Of a stretch of DNA of 6,007 bases, positions 1 to 6,007 are shown in pieces. Position 1 is the stretch's first letter. The number at the start of each line of letters is the position of its first letter. Both the position numbers and the translations under genes were made by a program. The notes beneath the pieces were generated by a model, which was not told the DNA's origin, ran no database searches, and saw only the letters and a list, made by a program, of their open reading frames with translations. Origin of the DNA: JBJXGF01 sp046153015 (GTDB lineage: Bacteria; Actinomycetota; Acidimicrobiia; Acidimicrobiales; CAIXPF01); the NCBI GenBank assembly GCA_046153015.1, contig JBJXGF010000007.1:1-6007 (forward strand), written 5' to 3'.

Positions 1-1208
1 GTGGCCGAGTCGCGCCGCTCCTCGGCCTCGGCGAGCAGCCCGACCTGGGCGGCGGCCAAGGCGGCCTGCACGGCGGTGACGGCGGCGGCGAAGGCGACGG
101 CCGACTTCTCTCGGGTGTCGCGCCGAACGAGGGTGACCTGGCCGGCGGCGAGGTCCCGCGGCCCGATCTCGAGGCGCACCGGCACCCCCTTCAGCTCCCA
201 ATCGGTGGCCCGACGCCCGAAGGCAGTCGCGACTCGATCGTCCACCCGGGCCCGCACGCCGGCGGCGACCAGCTCGGCGCAGAGGGCTCGGGCCGCGGCG
301 GCAACGGCGCCCTCGTCGTCGTCCCGCACGACCAGCACCATGACCTGGATCGGGGCCACGACGGGCGGCACCCGCAGGCCGTCGTCGTCGCCGTGGCACA
401 TGATGAGGCCGCCCACCATGCGGGTCGAGCTGCCCCACGAGGTGGTCCACACGTACTGCTGGCGGCCCTCGGCGTCGAGGAACGTGGTGTCGAACGCCTT
501 GGCGAAGTTCTGGCCGAGCTCGTGGCTGGTGCCCATCTGCAGGGCCTTGCCGTCCCGCATGAGCCCCTCGCAGGTCATCGTGTTGATGGCGCCGGCGAAG
601 CGCTCCCGGCGCGTCTTGATGCCAACGTGGACGGGCACCGCCAACGCGTTGCGCATGCAGTCGAGGTACACGTCGTGCAGGATGCGCCGGGCGTAGGCCT
701 TCGCGTCGTCGGCGTCGGCGTGGGCGGTGTGGCCCTCCTGCCAGAGGAACTCGGTGGTGCGCAGGAACACCCGGGGCCGCAGCTCCCAGCGGACCACGTT
801 GCACCACTGGTTGAGCAGCATCGGCAGGTCGCGGTAGCTCTGGATCCACTTGGAGAAGTAGGCGTTGATGATCGTCTCGCTGGTGGGGCGCACGACGACG
901 GGCTCCTCGAGCTCCTTGCCGCCGCCATGGGTGACCACCGCCAGCTCGGGGCTGAAGCCCTCGACGTGCTCAGCCTCCTTGCGCAGGTAGCTCTCGGGGA
1001 TGAAGAGCGGGAAGTAGGCGTTGTCGGCGCCGGCGGCCTTGATTCGGCGGTCCATCTCGGCCTGGATGAGCTCCCAGATGCCGAAACCGTACGGGCGCAC
1101 CACCATCGTTCCCCGGACCGGGCCGTTCTCGGCCAGCTCGGCCTTGGCCAGGACGTCCTGGTACCACCTGGGGAAATCCTCGGCCTGGGGGGTCAGCACC
1201 TTCGCCAC
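1..1208 (-). CDS. proS: Prolyl-tRNA synthetase, archaeal/eukaryotic type (3' end missing)
   Basis: Class II aminoacyl-tRNA synthetase that charges tRNA-Pro with proline in the cytoplasm. 402 codons are visible, and the frame runs off the left edge without a stop. Visible motifs are the proline-binding RPTSET loop (residues 107-112), motif 2 RTTEFLWQEGHTAH (about 150-163), a TTSWGSSTR segment (255-263) and motif 3 GDDDGLRVPP (273-282). An anticodon-binding domain follows from about 286. Only about 110 residues separate motifs 2 and 3, too few for the editing insertion of typical bacterial ProRS, so this is the shorter archaeal/eukaryotic-type enzyme. Such enzymes usually have about 470-500 residues, so roughly 70-100 residues, including the C-terminal domain, are missing at the edge. 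The GTG start at 1208 gives an N-terminus (VAKVLTPQAEDFPRWYQDVL) that fits the family. An in-frame GTG at 1244 would add residues with no family resemblance. No Shine-Dalgarno lies at normal distance. A G-rich run at 1230-1239 is over 20 nt away, so initiation may be leaderless. Confidence 0.96.
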   Translation of the reverse strand, partial: MAKVLTPQAEDFPRWYQDVLAKAELAENGPVRGTMVVRPYGFGIWELIQAEMDRRIKAAGADNAYFPLFIPESYLRKEAEHVEGFSPELAVVTHGGGKELEEPVVVRPTSETIINAYFSKWIQSYRDLPMLLNQWCNVVRWELRPRVFLRTTEFLWQEGHTAHADADDAKAYARRILHDVYLDCMRNALAVPVHVGIKTRRERFAGAINTMTCEGLMRDGKALQMGTSHELGQNFAKAFDTTFLDAEGRQQYVWTTSWGSSTRMVGGLIMCHGDDDGLRVPPVVAPIQVMVLVVRDDDEGAVAAAARALCAELVAAGVRARVDDRVATAFGRRATDWELKGVPVRLEIGPRDLAAGQVTLVRRDTREKSAVAFAAAVTAVQAALAAAQVGLLAEAEERRDSA

Positions 1209-1216
1209 GGGGGGCG

Positions 1217-1222
1217 AGCCTA
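1217..1222 (-). promoter_or_regulatory. Candidate -10 element for a leaderless proS transcript
   Basis: The minus strand reads TAGGCT here, fitting the loose actinobacterial -10 pattern TAnnnT. Eight bases separate it from the proS GTG, so transcription would begin at or within a few bases of the start codon. That would explain the lack of a well-placed Shine-Dalgarno. I see no convincing -35 element, and six-base matches arise by chance, so this is tentative. Confidence 0.25.
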
Positions 1223-1282
1223 GCGGGCGCCCCTCCCCCGCCACGCCCGTGAGCGCCCCGGCCCGGCTTGGGTCCGCCGCGC

Positions 1283-1330
1283 CCGAATCGCTCGCACCGA
1301 ATCGATATCGATTCGGCGCGAGCGATTCGG
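1283..1330 (-). repeat. 48-bp nested inverted repeat between ispG and proS
   Basis: The outer arms CCGAATCGCTCGC (1283-1295) and GCGAGCGATTCGG (1318-1330) are perfect reverse complements. They enclose a perfect 20-bp palindrome at 1297-1316 centred on GATATC. Only 1296 (A) and 1317 (C) fail to pair. In RNA from the minus strand these become U and G, a wobble pair, so the transcript could fold into about 22 continuous pairs with an AUAU loop. The octamer CCGAATCG occurs twice in the left half, 14 bp apart, and its complement twice in the right half, giving four half-sites. No U-run follows on the minus strand, so a classical intrinsic terminator is not supported. Alternatives are a U-less terminator, an RNA processing or stability hairpin, an operator, or a dispersed palindromic repeat. 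The structure is certain; its role is not known. Confidence 0.9.
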
Positions 1331-1363
1331 AAGCAGGCACGACGCCGGGGGAGGAGCCGGAGG

Positions 1364-1377
1364 CGCCGGGGCCGGCG
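1364..1377 (-). other. Short GC-rich inverted repeat just after the ispG stop
   Basis: CGCCGG and CCGGCG are separated by two bases, a few nucleotides downstream of the ispG stop codon. In RNA this would be about five pairs with a four-base loop. It could contribute to 3'-end stability or termination together with the larger repeat at 1283-1330. Small GC palindromes are common by chance in such GC-rich DNA, so the support is weak. Confidence 0.2.
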
Positions 1378-1380
1378 GGG

Positions 1381-2610
1381 TCAGCGGGCGTTGCGTCGCC
1401 GGATGAGCGCCACGCGCTGCTCGGCGTGGTTGGCGTCGTCGCCCTTGGCCGCCAACAGCTGCTCCCGGTCGCGCTGCGCCTTCTGGAACGCGCTGCCCTC
1501 GGCGCGGGCCTTCGCCGCCTCCACGCCGTGCTCCATGATGTACTCGGCCCACTCGACGAGGGCCGGCACCATGTCTGCCTCGGGCACCACCGCCACCGGG
1601 CTGCCCTTCACGAACAGGTGCCCCCGGTGGTTGCCGGCGGCGATGCCGAGGTCGGCGTCGCGCGCCTCGCCCGGGCCGTTCACCACGCAGCCCATCACCG
1701 CGACCTGCAGCGGGATCTCGCGCTCGCCGAACGCGGCGAGGGCCCGCTCGGCCACCTCGATCACGTCGATCTCGGCCCGCCCGCAGCTCGGGCAGGCGAT
1801 CAGGTCGACGTTCTTGCGCTCCCGCAGCCCGAGCGATTCGAGCAGCAGGCGCCCGGCGCGCGCCTCCTCGACCGGGTCGGCGGTGAGGGAGTAGCGGATC
1901 GTGTCGCCGATGCCCTCCACGAGCAGCGTCCCGATGCCGAGCGTGCCCTTGATGAGGCCGGCGGGGCTCGGCCCGGCCTCGGTCACGCCGAGGTGCAGCG
2001 GGTGGTCGGTCACCTCCGCCAGCTGCCGGTACGCCTCGATCATGAGCGGCACGTTCGAGGCCTTCACCGAGATCTTCACGTCGGCGAAGCCCACCTCGTC
2101 GAAGTACGCCAGCTCGCGCTGGGCCGACTCGACCATCGCCTCGGGGGTGACCCGCCCCCCGTGCTTGGCGTAGAGGTCGGGATCGAGCGAGCCGCCGTTC
2201 ACGCCGATGCGGATCGGCACGCCGCGGTCTCGGCACTCCTGCGCCACCAGCTTGATGTGGGCCGGCTTGCGGATGTTGCCCGGGTTGAGGCGCAGACAGT
2301 GCACGCCGGCCTCGAGCGCGGCGAGGGCCATCTTGTACTGGTGGTGGATGTCGGCCACGATCGGCACCGGCGAGCGGGGCACGATCCGGGCCAGGCCTTC
2401 GGCGGCGGCCAGCTCGTTGCAGGTGCAGCGCACGATGTCGACCCCAGCGGCGGCCAGCGCGTAGATCTGCGACAGGGTCGCCTCCACGTCGGCCGTCTTC
2501 GTGATCGTCATCGACTGCACGCTGATCGGCGCGCCGCCGCCCACTGCGACGTCGCCGACCATCACCTGTCGGGTGGGTCGGCGGGGGAACGTGACCGCTC
2601 CGGCGTCCAT
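1381..2610 (-). CDS. ispG: 4-hydroxy-3-methylbut-2-enyl diphosphate synthase, 1-deoxy-D-xylulose/MEP pathway (IspG/GcpE)
   Basis: Reduces 2-C-methyl-D-erythritol 2,4-cyclodiphosphate to HMBPP, the penultimate MEP step, using a [4Fe-4S] cluster; cytoplasmic. The 409 residues form the compact two-domain bacterial form: a TIM barrel (about 12-260) and an iron-sulfur reductase-like domain (about 265-365). Cluster ligands are C273 and C276 in CPSCGR and C308 in MGCVVNGPGEA; E315 is the conserved glutamate of that motif, expected as the fourth ligand. The N-terminal TRQVMVGDV and VQSMT blocks and the LRLNPGNIRKP block are also present. The ATG at 2610 is four bases after the upstream protease stop (TAG), with no clear Shine-Dalgarno, which suggests reinitiation by terminating ribosomes. 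Residues from about 366 form a charged, alanine-rich tail. One oddity is CTCNE at 62-66, where mycobacterial homologues have VACP-like sequence; this adds two non-ligand cysteines. The gene ends in TGA. Confidence 0.98.
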   Translation of the reverse strand: MDAGAVTFPRRPTRQVMVGDVAVGGGAPISVQSMTITKTADVEATLSQIYALAAAGVDIVRCTCNELAAAEGLARIVPRSPVPIVADIHHQYKMALAALEAGVHCLRLNPGNIRKPAHIKLVAQECRDRGVPIRIGVNGGSLDPDLYAKHGGRVTPEAMVESAQRELAYFDEVGFADVKISVKASNVPLMIEAYRQLAEVTDHPLHLGVTEAGPSPAGLIKGTLGIGTLLVEGIGDTIRYSLTADPVEEARAGRLLLESLGLRERKNVDLIACPSCGRAEIDVIEVAERALAAFGEREIPLQVAVMGCVVNGPGEARDADLGIAAGNHRGHLFVKGSPVAVVPEADMVPALVEWAEYIMEHGVEAAKARAEGSAFQKAQRDREQLLAAKGDDANHAEQRVALIRRRNAR

Positions 2611-2614
2611 CGAG

Positions 2615-3901
2615 CTAGAGCCGGACCGGCGCCACGAGGTCGAGCCAGAGCGTCGACAAGCCGATGCCGGCCAGGATCACCACGACCGCGTAGGTGACCG
2701 GCGCGAGGCGGGCGAAGTCGACCACGTAGCGCTTGCCGTCGCGCCGCAGCAGCTCCCGGATCCGTTCGTAGGTGGCGACGGCGACGTGGCCGCCGTCGAG
2801 GGGCGGCAGGGGCGCCAGGTTGACGAGCCCGACGAACACGTTGATGGCGACGAAGAACAGGATCCCGCTCGCCAGGTCCTCGTCGAGCACCTGGGCGCCG
2901 AGCCTCGTGGCCCCGAGCAGCGACAGGGGACGGTCCTCGTCGACCACGGGCCCCGCCGAGTCGCCGGTGTCGGGCGCGCTCCGGGTGGTCAGCGCGGTGC
3001 TGAACAGGCGGCCGAGCCCGGCCGGGTTGAACGCCCGGCCCATCGCCTTCAACGACTCGCTGCTCAGGGCGGCGAACTCCTGGACCGTGCGGGGCACGGC
3101 CTCGAGCGGGTTGAGCCGCTCGATCGGCGCCATGCCGCTGATGCCCAGCAGACCGACGGACGTGCCGTCGCTCAGCCGCCGCTCCTCGATCGTGGGCGTC
3201 ACCGTGAACGTGGCGCCGTCCCGCTCGACCTGCACCTCGACCGGCGCCCCCGCCTTGGAGCCGACCGCGGCGCGGATGTCGCCAAAGGCGTTGATCGGCG
3301 TCCCGTCGACCGCCAGGATCCGGTCGCCGGGGCGCAGGCCGACGGCGGCGGCCGGCGAGTCGGCGGCCACCATCCCCACCACCCAGTCGCTGGGGTCGGT
3401 CTCCGCCGAGCGGAACAGGGCGCCGCCCGAGGCGCCGAAGCCCACCAGCAGCGTGAAGATCAGCACCATCGCCAGCGCGAAGTGCATGGCGGAGCCGGCC
3501 AGCGCCACGCCGAGCCGGCGGGGATAGCTCTGCTGGCGGTAGGTCCGCGGCTCGTCGGCCGGGTCGACCGGATCCATGCTGTTCATGCCGATGATCCGCA
3601 CGTAGGCGCCGGCCGGGATCACCTTGAGGCCGAACTCGGTCTCCCCCCGCCGGAACGACCAGATCCGCGGCCCGAAGCCGAGGAAGAACTCCGTCACCTT
3701 CATGCCGGCCAGGCGGGCGGTCACGTAATGGCCGAGCTCGTGGAGGAAGATCATCACGACCAGCGCCCCGACGATGGCGAGCACCGACCAGCCGCCCGTG
3801 ACGCCGAGCAGGACGACCAGCCCGATCAGCACGACGAGGCGGGCTCGCCTCGCCGTCTCGCCCGGCGGACGCTGCCCGGTCTCCGCGGTGGTGTGGTCCA
3901 T
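2615..3901 (-). CDS. rseP: M50 site-2 intramembrane metalloprotease, RseP/Rip1 family
   Basis: A zinc protease that cleaves transmembrane helices, typically of anti-sigma factors after a first cut, within the plasma membrane. The 428 residues contain hydrophobic segments at about 21-53, with HELGH (54-58) supplying the zinc-binding histidines and catalytic glutamate. A second membrane segment lies at about 130-155, one PDZ domain at about 172-240, and a segment at about 346-362 leading into NLAPLPPLDGG (361-371), whose D369 is the third zinc ligand. A final helix (about 402-422) ends in DLVAPVRL. The C-terminal third resembles M. tuberculosis Rip1 (Rv2869c), including an ERIRELLRR block and the same DLV-P-RL ending. 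The family's GP-x-x-N motif reads GSAMH (136-140). Residues 305-325 form a polar, acidic, probably flexible loop. The position between dxr and ispG matches M. tuberculosis. The natural substrate cannot be told from the sequence. Confidence 0.95.
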   Translation of the reverse strand: MDHTTAETGQRPPGETARRARLVVLIGLVVLLGVTGGWSVLAIVGALVVMIFLHELGHYVTARLAGMKVTEFFLGFGPRIWSFRRGETEFGLKVIPAGAYVRIIGMNSMDPVDPADEPRTYRQQSYPRRLGVALAGSAMHFALAMVLIFTLLVGFGASGGALFRSAETDPSDWVVGMVAADSPAAAVGLRPGDRILAVDGTPINAFGDIRAAVGSKAGAPVEVQVERDGATFTVTPTIEERRLSDGTSVGLLGISGMAPIERLNPLEAVPRTVQEFAALSSESLKAMGRAFNPAGLGRLFSTALTTRSAPDTGDSAGPVVDEDRPLSLLGATRLGAQVLDEDLASGILFFVAINVFVGLVNLAPLPPLDGGHVAVATYERIRELLRRDGKRYVVDFARLAPVTYAVVVILAGIGLSTLWLDLVAPVRL

Positions 3902-3914
3902 GTTGGCTCGGCTG

Positions 3915-3920
3915 CTCCTC
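3915..3920 (-). promoter_or_regulatory. Probable ribosome binding site of the M50 protease gene
   Basis: The minus strand reads GAGGAG, 13 bases before the ATG at 3901, inside the 48-nt gap after dxr. It is the clearest Shine-Dalgarno-like match among the internal gene starts of this operon. The spacing is longer than optimal, but no alternative start codon lies nearer. Confidence 0.5.
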
Positions 3921-3949
3921 GGCTGGTGACGCGCCGTTCGCTCTCGACG

Positions 3950-5143
3950 TTACGCCGCCCGACGGCGCAGCAGGCGCCGGGTGAGCTCACGAGCGCGACG
4001 ATCCGCATCGATCACAACCTCGGCGCTCACCGCCGGGATTCCATCATGCCGGAGAAGGGCGTCGTCGAGGACCTCGGCGATGGCGATCCAGGGGATCTCG
4101 CCGGCGAGGAAGGCCTCGACCGCCACTTCGTTGGCCGCGTTCAGCCAGGCCGGCGCGGTCTCGCCCGCCCGGCCGGCCTCGTAGGCGAGGCGCAGGCAGG
4201 GAAACGCCTCGAGGTCGGGCGGCTCGAAGTCGAGCCGGCCGAGCGTTGACCAGTCGATGCGCCCGAACGGCGTGGCGATGCGCTCCGGGTACGCCAGCGC
4301 ATAGCCGATCGGCAGGCGCATGTCGGGCAGCGACAGCTGGGCGATCGTCGAGCCGTCGCTCCATTCGACCATCGAGTGCACGATCGACTGGGGGTGCACG
4401 ACCACCTCGATCCGGTCGTAGCCCACGCCGAAGAGCTCGTGCGCCTCGATCACCTCGAGGCCCTTGTTCATGAGCGTGGAGGAGTCGACGGTGATCTTCG
4501 GACCCATCTGCCAGGTGGGATGGGACAGCGCGTCGGCCACCGTCACGCCGTTCAGCTCGGCCCGCGACCGGCCCCGGAACGGCCCGCCGCTGGCGGTCAG
4601 CACCAGACGGGACAGCTCCTCCCCTGGTCGTCCGGCGCGCAGGCACTGGTGGAGCGCGCAGTGCTCGCTGTCGACCGGGACCAGCTCCGCGCCGGGCGTG
4701 AACCGGACCCGCTGAACGACCGGGCCGCCGGCGATCAACGACTCCTTGTTGGCCAGCGCCAGGCGGCGGCCGGCGCCGAGCGCGGCGAGGGTCACGGAGA
4801 GCCCGGCGAAGCCGACCACGCCGTTCACGGTCACGTCGGCCGCGGCGGGGAGCTGCGCCAACGCGTCCGGCCCGGCGAGCACTTCCACGCCCCGGGGCAC
4901 GGCGGCGGCGAGGGCGGCGGCGAGCGTCGGGTCGGCCACGGCCACCACGTCGGGCCGCAGCGCGTGGGCCTGCTCGGCGAGGCGCTCGACCGAACGCGCC
5001 GCGCCGAGTGCGGTGATGCGGAACCGTTCGGGCTCGGCGGCGGCGACCTCGAGGGTCTGCACGCCGATCGAGCCGGTCGAGCCGACCACGGCGACCGTGA
5101 TCGGCGAGGAGGGTTCGCCCGGCGGGGCGGTGCGTCGGGCCAC
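3950..5143 (-). CDS. dxr: 1-deoxy-D-xylulose 5-phosphate reductoisomerase
   Basis: Converts 1-deoxy-D-xylulose 5-phosphate to 2-C-methyl-D-erythritol 4-phosphate with NADPH and a divalent metal. This is the committed MEP step and the fosmidomycin target; cytoplasmic. The 397 residues match the usual length. Motifs in order are the NADPH-binding GSTGSIG (21-27), ANKES (131-135), VPVDSEH (156-162) with metal ligands D158 and E160, SGGPF (185-189), and HPTWQMGPKI (208-217). Next comes VDSSTLMNKGLE (219-230) with E230 as the third metal ligand and W211 in the flexible flap, then HPQSIVHSMVE (250-260). The C-terminal helical domain includes LNAANEVAVEAF (334-345). I chose the GTG at 5143 because it starts two bases after the cdsA TAG and leaves a short leader before the first beta strand. 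The frame stays open much further upstream, but that part is antisense-frame shadow of cdsA. No clear Shine-Dalgarno is present, so coupling to cdsA termination is likely. Confidence 0.98.
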   Translation of the reverse strand: MARRTAPPGEPSSPITVAVVGSTGSIGVQTLEVAAAEPERFRITALGAARSVERLAEQAHALRPDVVAVADPTLAAALAAAVPRGVEVLAGPDALAQLPAAADVTVNGVVGFAGLSVTLAALGAGRRLALANKESLIAGGPVVQRVRFTPGAELVPVDSEHCALHQCLRAGRPGEELSRLVLTASGGPFRGRSRAELNGVTVADALSHPTWQMGPKITVDSSTLMNKGLEVIEAHELFGVGYDRIEVVVHPQSIVHSMVEWSDGSTIAQLSLPDMRLPIGYALAYPERIATPFGRIDWSTLGRLDFEPPDLEAFPCLRLAYEAGRAGETAPAWLNAANEVAVEAFLAGEIPWIAIAEVLDDALLRHDGIPAVSAEVVIDADRRARELTRRLLRRRAA

Positions 5144-5145
5144 CG

Positions 5146-6007
5146 CTATGCCGGGAGCAGCGAGAGGACCCGGCCGAGGTAGTACACGGCGGGGAGCACG
5201 AACAGGAGGGCGTCGAAGCGGTCGAGCACGCCGCCGTGGCCGGGCAGCACACTGCCCATGTCCTTCACCCCGAAGTCCCGCTTGAGCAGCGATTCGGCGA
5301 GATCGCCGAGCGGCGCGGCGACCGCGGCCACGAGACCGAGCAGCGCGGCGTCGCGGAGGCGGTCGAACGGCTCGAGGCCGAGCAGCGCGCCCGACACCAG
5401 CACCGAGGTGAGCACGGCCAGGATGCAGCCCCCGAAAAGACCCTCGACGGTCTTGTTCGGGCTGATGTCGCTCAGCTTGGACCGGCCCGCGTTGCGCCCC
5501 ACCACGTACCCGCCGATGTCGTAGGCCACCGTGGCGATCACCGCGGCGAGCAGCACGTCGCCGCCGTGGCCGCTCGAGAGGATCAACGCCGCGAACGACC
5601 CGAGCCCGCCCACGTAGGCGACCCCGAGCAGGGTCAGGCCGAGACCCTCGACGGCGTTGTGCGCCGGTTCGACGCCCAGCACGTACCACAGCAGGCCCAC
5701 CACGACCGTGAGGAACAGCACCACCGGGTAGGCGCCGGTCCCCTTCCAGTAGACGGCCAGCGGCAGCGCCACGGCGCTGGCGATGCCGAGAAGCGTGGCG
5801 GGCCGGCGGCCGCTGCGGCGGGCGCTGTTGAAGAACTCCGCCGCGGCGACCGCCAGCACGACCGCCACCAGCACCATCGACCACGCCGGGCCGGCCCGGA
5901 AGGCGAGCACCGCGGTGAGGAAGAGGGCGGCGCCGACTGCGGCGGCCTGGGGCAGGTTGCGCCCGGCGCTCTCCGGGCGGGCGAGGGCGGGGGGCGGCGT
6001 CGGCGGG
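5146..6007 (-). CDS. cdsA: Phosphatidate cytidylyltransferase (CDP-diacylglycerol synthase), 5' end missing
   Basis: Makes CDP-diacylglycerol from CTP and phosphatidic acid in the plasma membrane, supplying phospholipid synthesis. 286 residues are visible with no stop up to the right edge, so the start lies outside the window. A GTG at 5910 is an unlikely start, because upstream in-frame codons give AGRNLPQAAAVGAALFL, a stretch typical of actinobacterial CdsA before its first membrane helix. Ahead of this is a proline-rich segment, probably part of the disordered cytoplasmic N-terminus common in these proteins. Eight or nine hydrophobic segments are visible. DIGGYVVGR and SPNKTVEG (about 163-188, counted from the first visible codon) match the conserved nucleotide-handling region. 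The CDS signature, from SLLKRDFGVKD through LPGHGGVLDRFD, lies at 5212-5292 and is intact. The TAG stop is two bases from the dxr start. In related genomes frr and pyrH usually lie upstream; here that is outside view. Confidence 0.97.
   Translation of the reverse strand, partial: PPTPPPALARPESAGRNLPQAAAVGAALFLTAVLAFRAGPAWSMVLVAVVLAVAAAEFFNSARRSGRRPATLLGIASAVALPLAVYWKGTGAYPVVLFLTVVVGLLWYVLGVEPAHNAVEGLGLTLLGVAYVGGLGSFAALILSSGHGGDVLLAAVIATVAYDIGGYVVGRNAGRSKLSDISPNKTVEGLFGGCILAVLTSVLVSGALLGLEPFDRLRDAALLGLVAAVAAPLGDLAESLLKRDFGVKDMGSVLPGHGGVLDRFDALLFVLPAVYYLGRVLSLLPA

Noticed and set aside
1283..1330. Inverted repeat as an insertion-sequence end or CRISPR repeat
   Set aside because: There is no transposase, no target duplication and no second copy in the window. 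The two arms adjoin at the centre with no spacer or cargo.
1220..2236. Minus-strand 338-codon frame overlapping ispG and crossing the inverted repeat
   Set aside because: Arg/Pro/Ala-rich translation without domains, in an alternative frame of ispG. The repeated RRIDID-like peptide is simply the translated palindrome.
1021..2697. Long plus-strand open frame (558 codons) opposite proS and ispG
   Set aside because: Low-complexity Arg/Ala/Gly/His-rich translation with no recognisable domain. It lies antisense to clear ispG and proS codons, and long antisense frames are expected in very GC-rich DNA.
2501..4249. Long plus-strand open frame (582 codons) opposite the protease and dxr
   Set aside because: Same kind of GC-driven shadow: rich in His, Arg, Asp and Gly repeats, no family motifs, and it spans the dxr-protease boundary.
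5144..5884. Upstream extension of the dxr frame into cdsA, giving a 644-residue protein
   Set aside because: The extra part is Arg/Ala-rich with no domain and overlaps conserved cdsA coding sequence in another frame. The GTG at 5143 gives the normal Dxr length.
5908..5910. GTG at 5910 as the cdsA start
   Set aside because: The frame stays open to the right edge and encodes a family-typical N-terminal region, including the first membrane helix, upstream of this codon.

Overview
This window looks like ordinary core chromosome from a very GC-rich actinobacterium. The class Acidimicrobiia is my best guess: the gene order fits, the ProRS is of the archaeal/eukaryotic type, and the IspG and site-2 protease variants depart from mycobacterial ones. 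That placement rests on remembered family features, not on a search. All real genes lie on the minus strand. I see no tRNA, rRNA, CRISPR array, insertion sequence or phage gene. I did not find a previously undescribed multi-gene system.

In transcription order (right to left): cdsA (5' end beyond the right edge), dxr, an rseP/Rip1-type M50 intramembrane protease, ispG, a 172-nt intergenic region with a striking inverted repeat, and proS (3' end beyond the left edge). Spacing is 2 nt for cdsA-dxr, 48 nt for dxr-protease and 4 nt for protease-ispG. The first four genes therefore look like one translationally coupled operon. proS may be read through from it or have its own start.

Functionally, Dxr and IspG are the second and sixth enzymatic steps of the MEP isoprenoid pathway. 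CdsA makes CDP-diacylglycerol for phospholipids. The protease cuts membrane-embedded substrates such as anti-sigma factors, and ProRS charges tRNA-Pro. M. tuberculosis has the same dxr-rip1-ispG order, so the core is a conserved actinobacterial neighbourhood for envelope and isoprenoid functions.

The most interesting non-coding signal is a 48-bp, nearly perfect, nested inverted repeat at 1283-1330 between ispG and proS. Its single imperfect pair is a G-U wobble in the RNA read in the direction of the genes, but an A-C mismatch in the opposite strand. A possible leaderless promoter sits just before proS.
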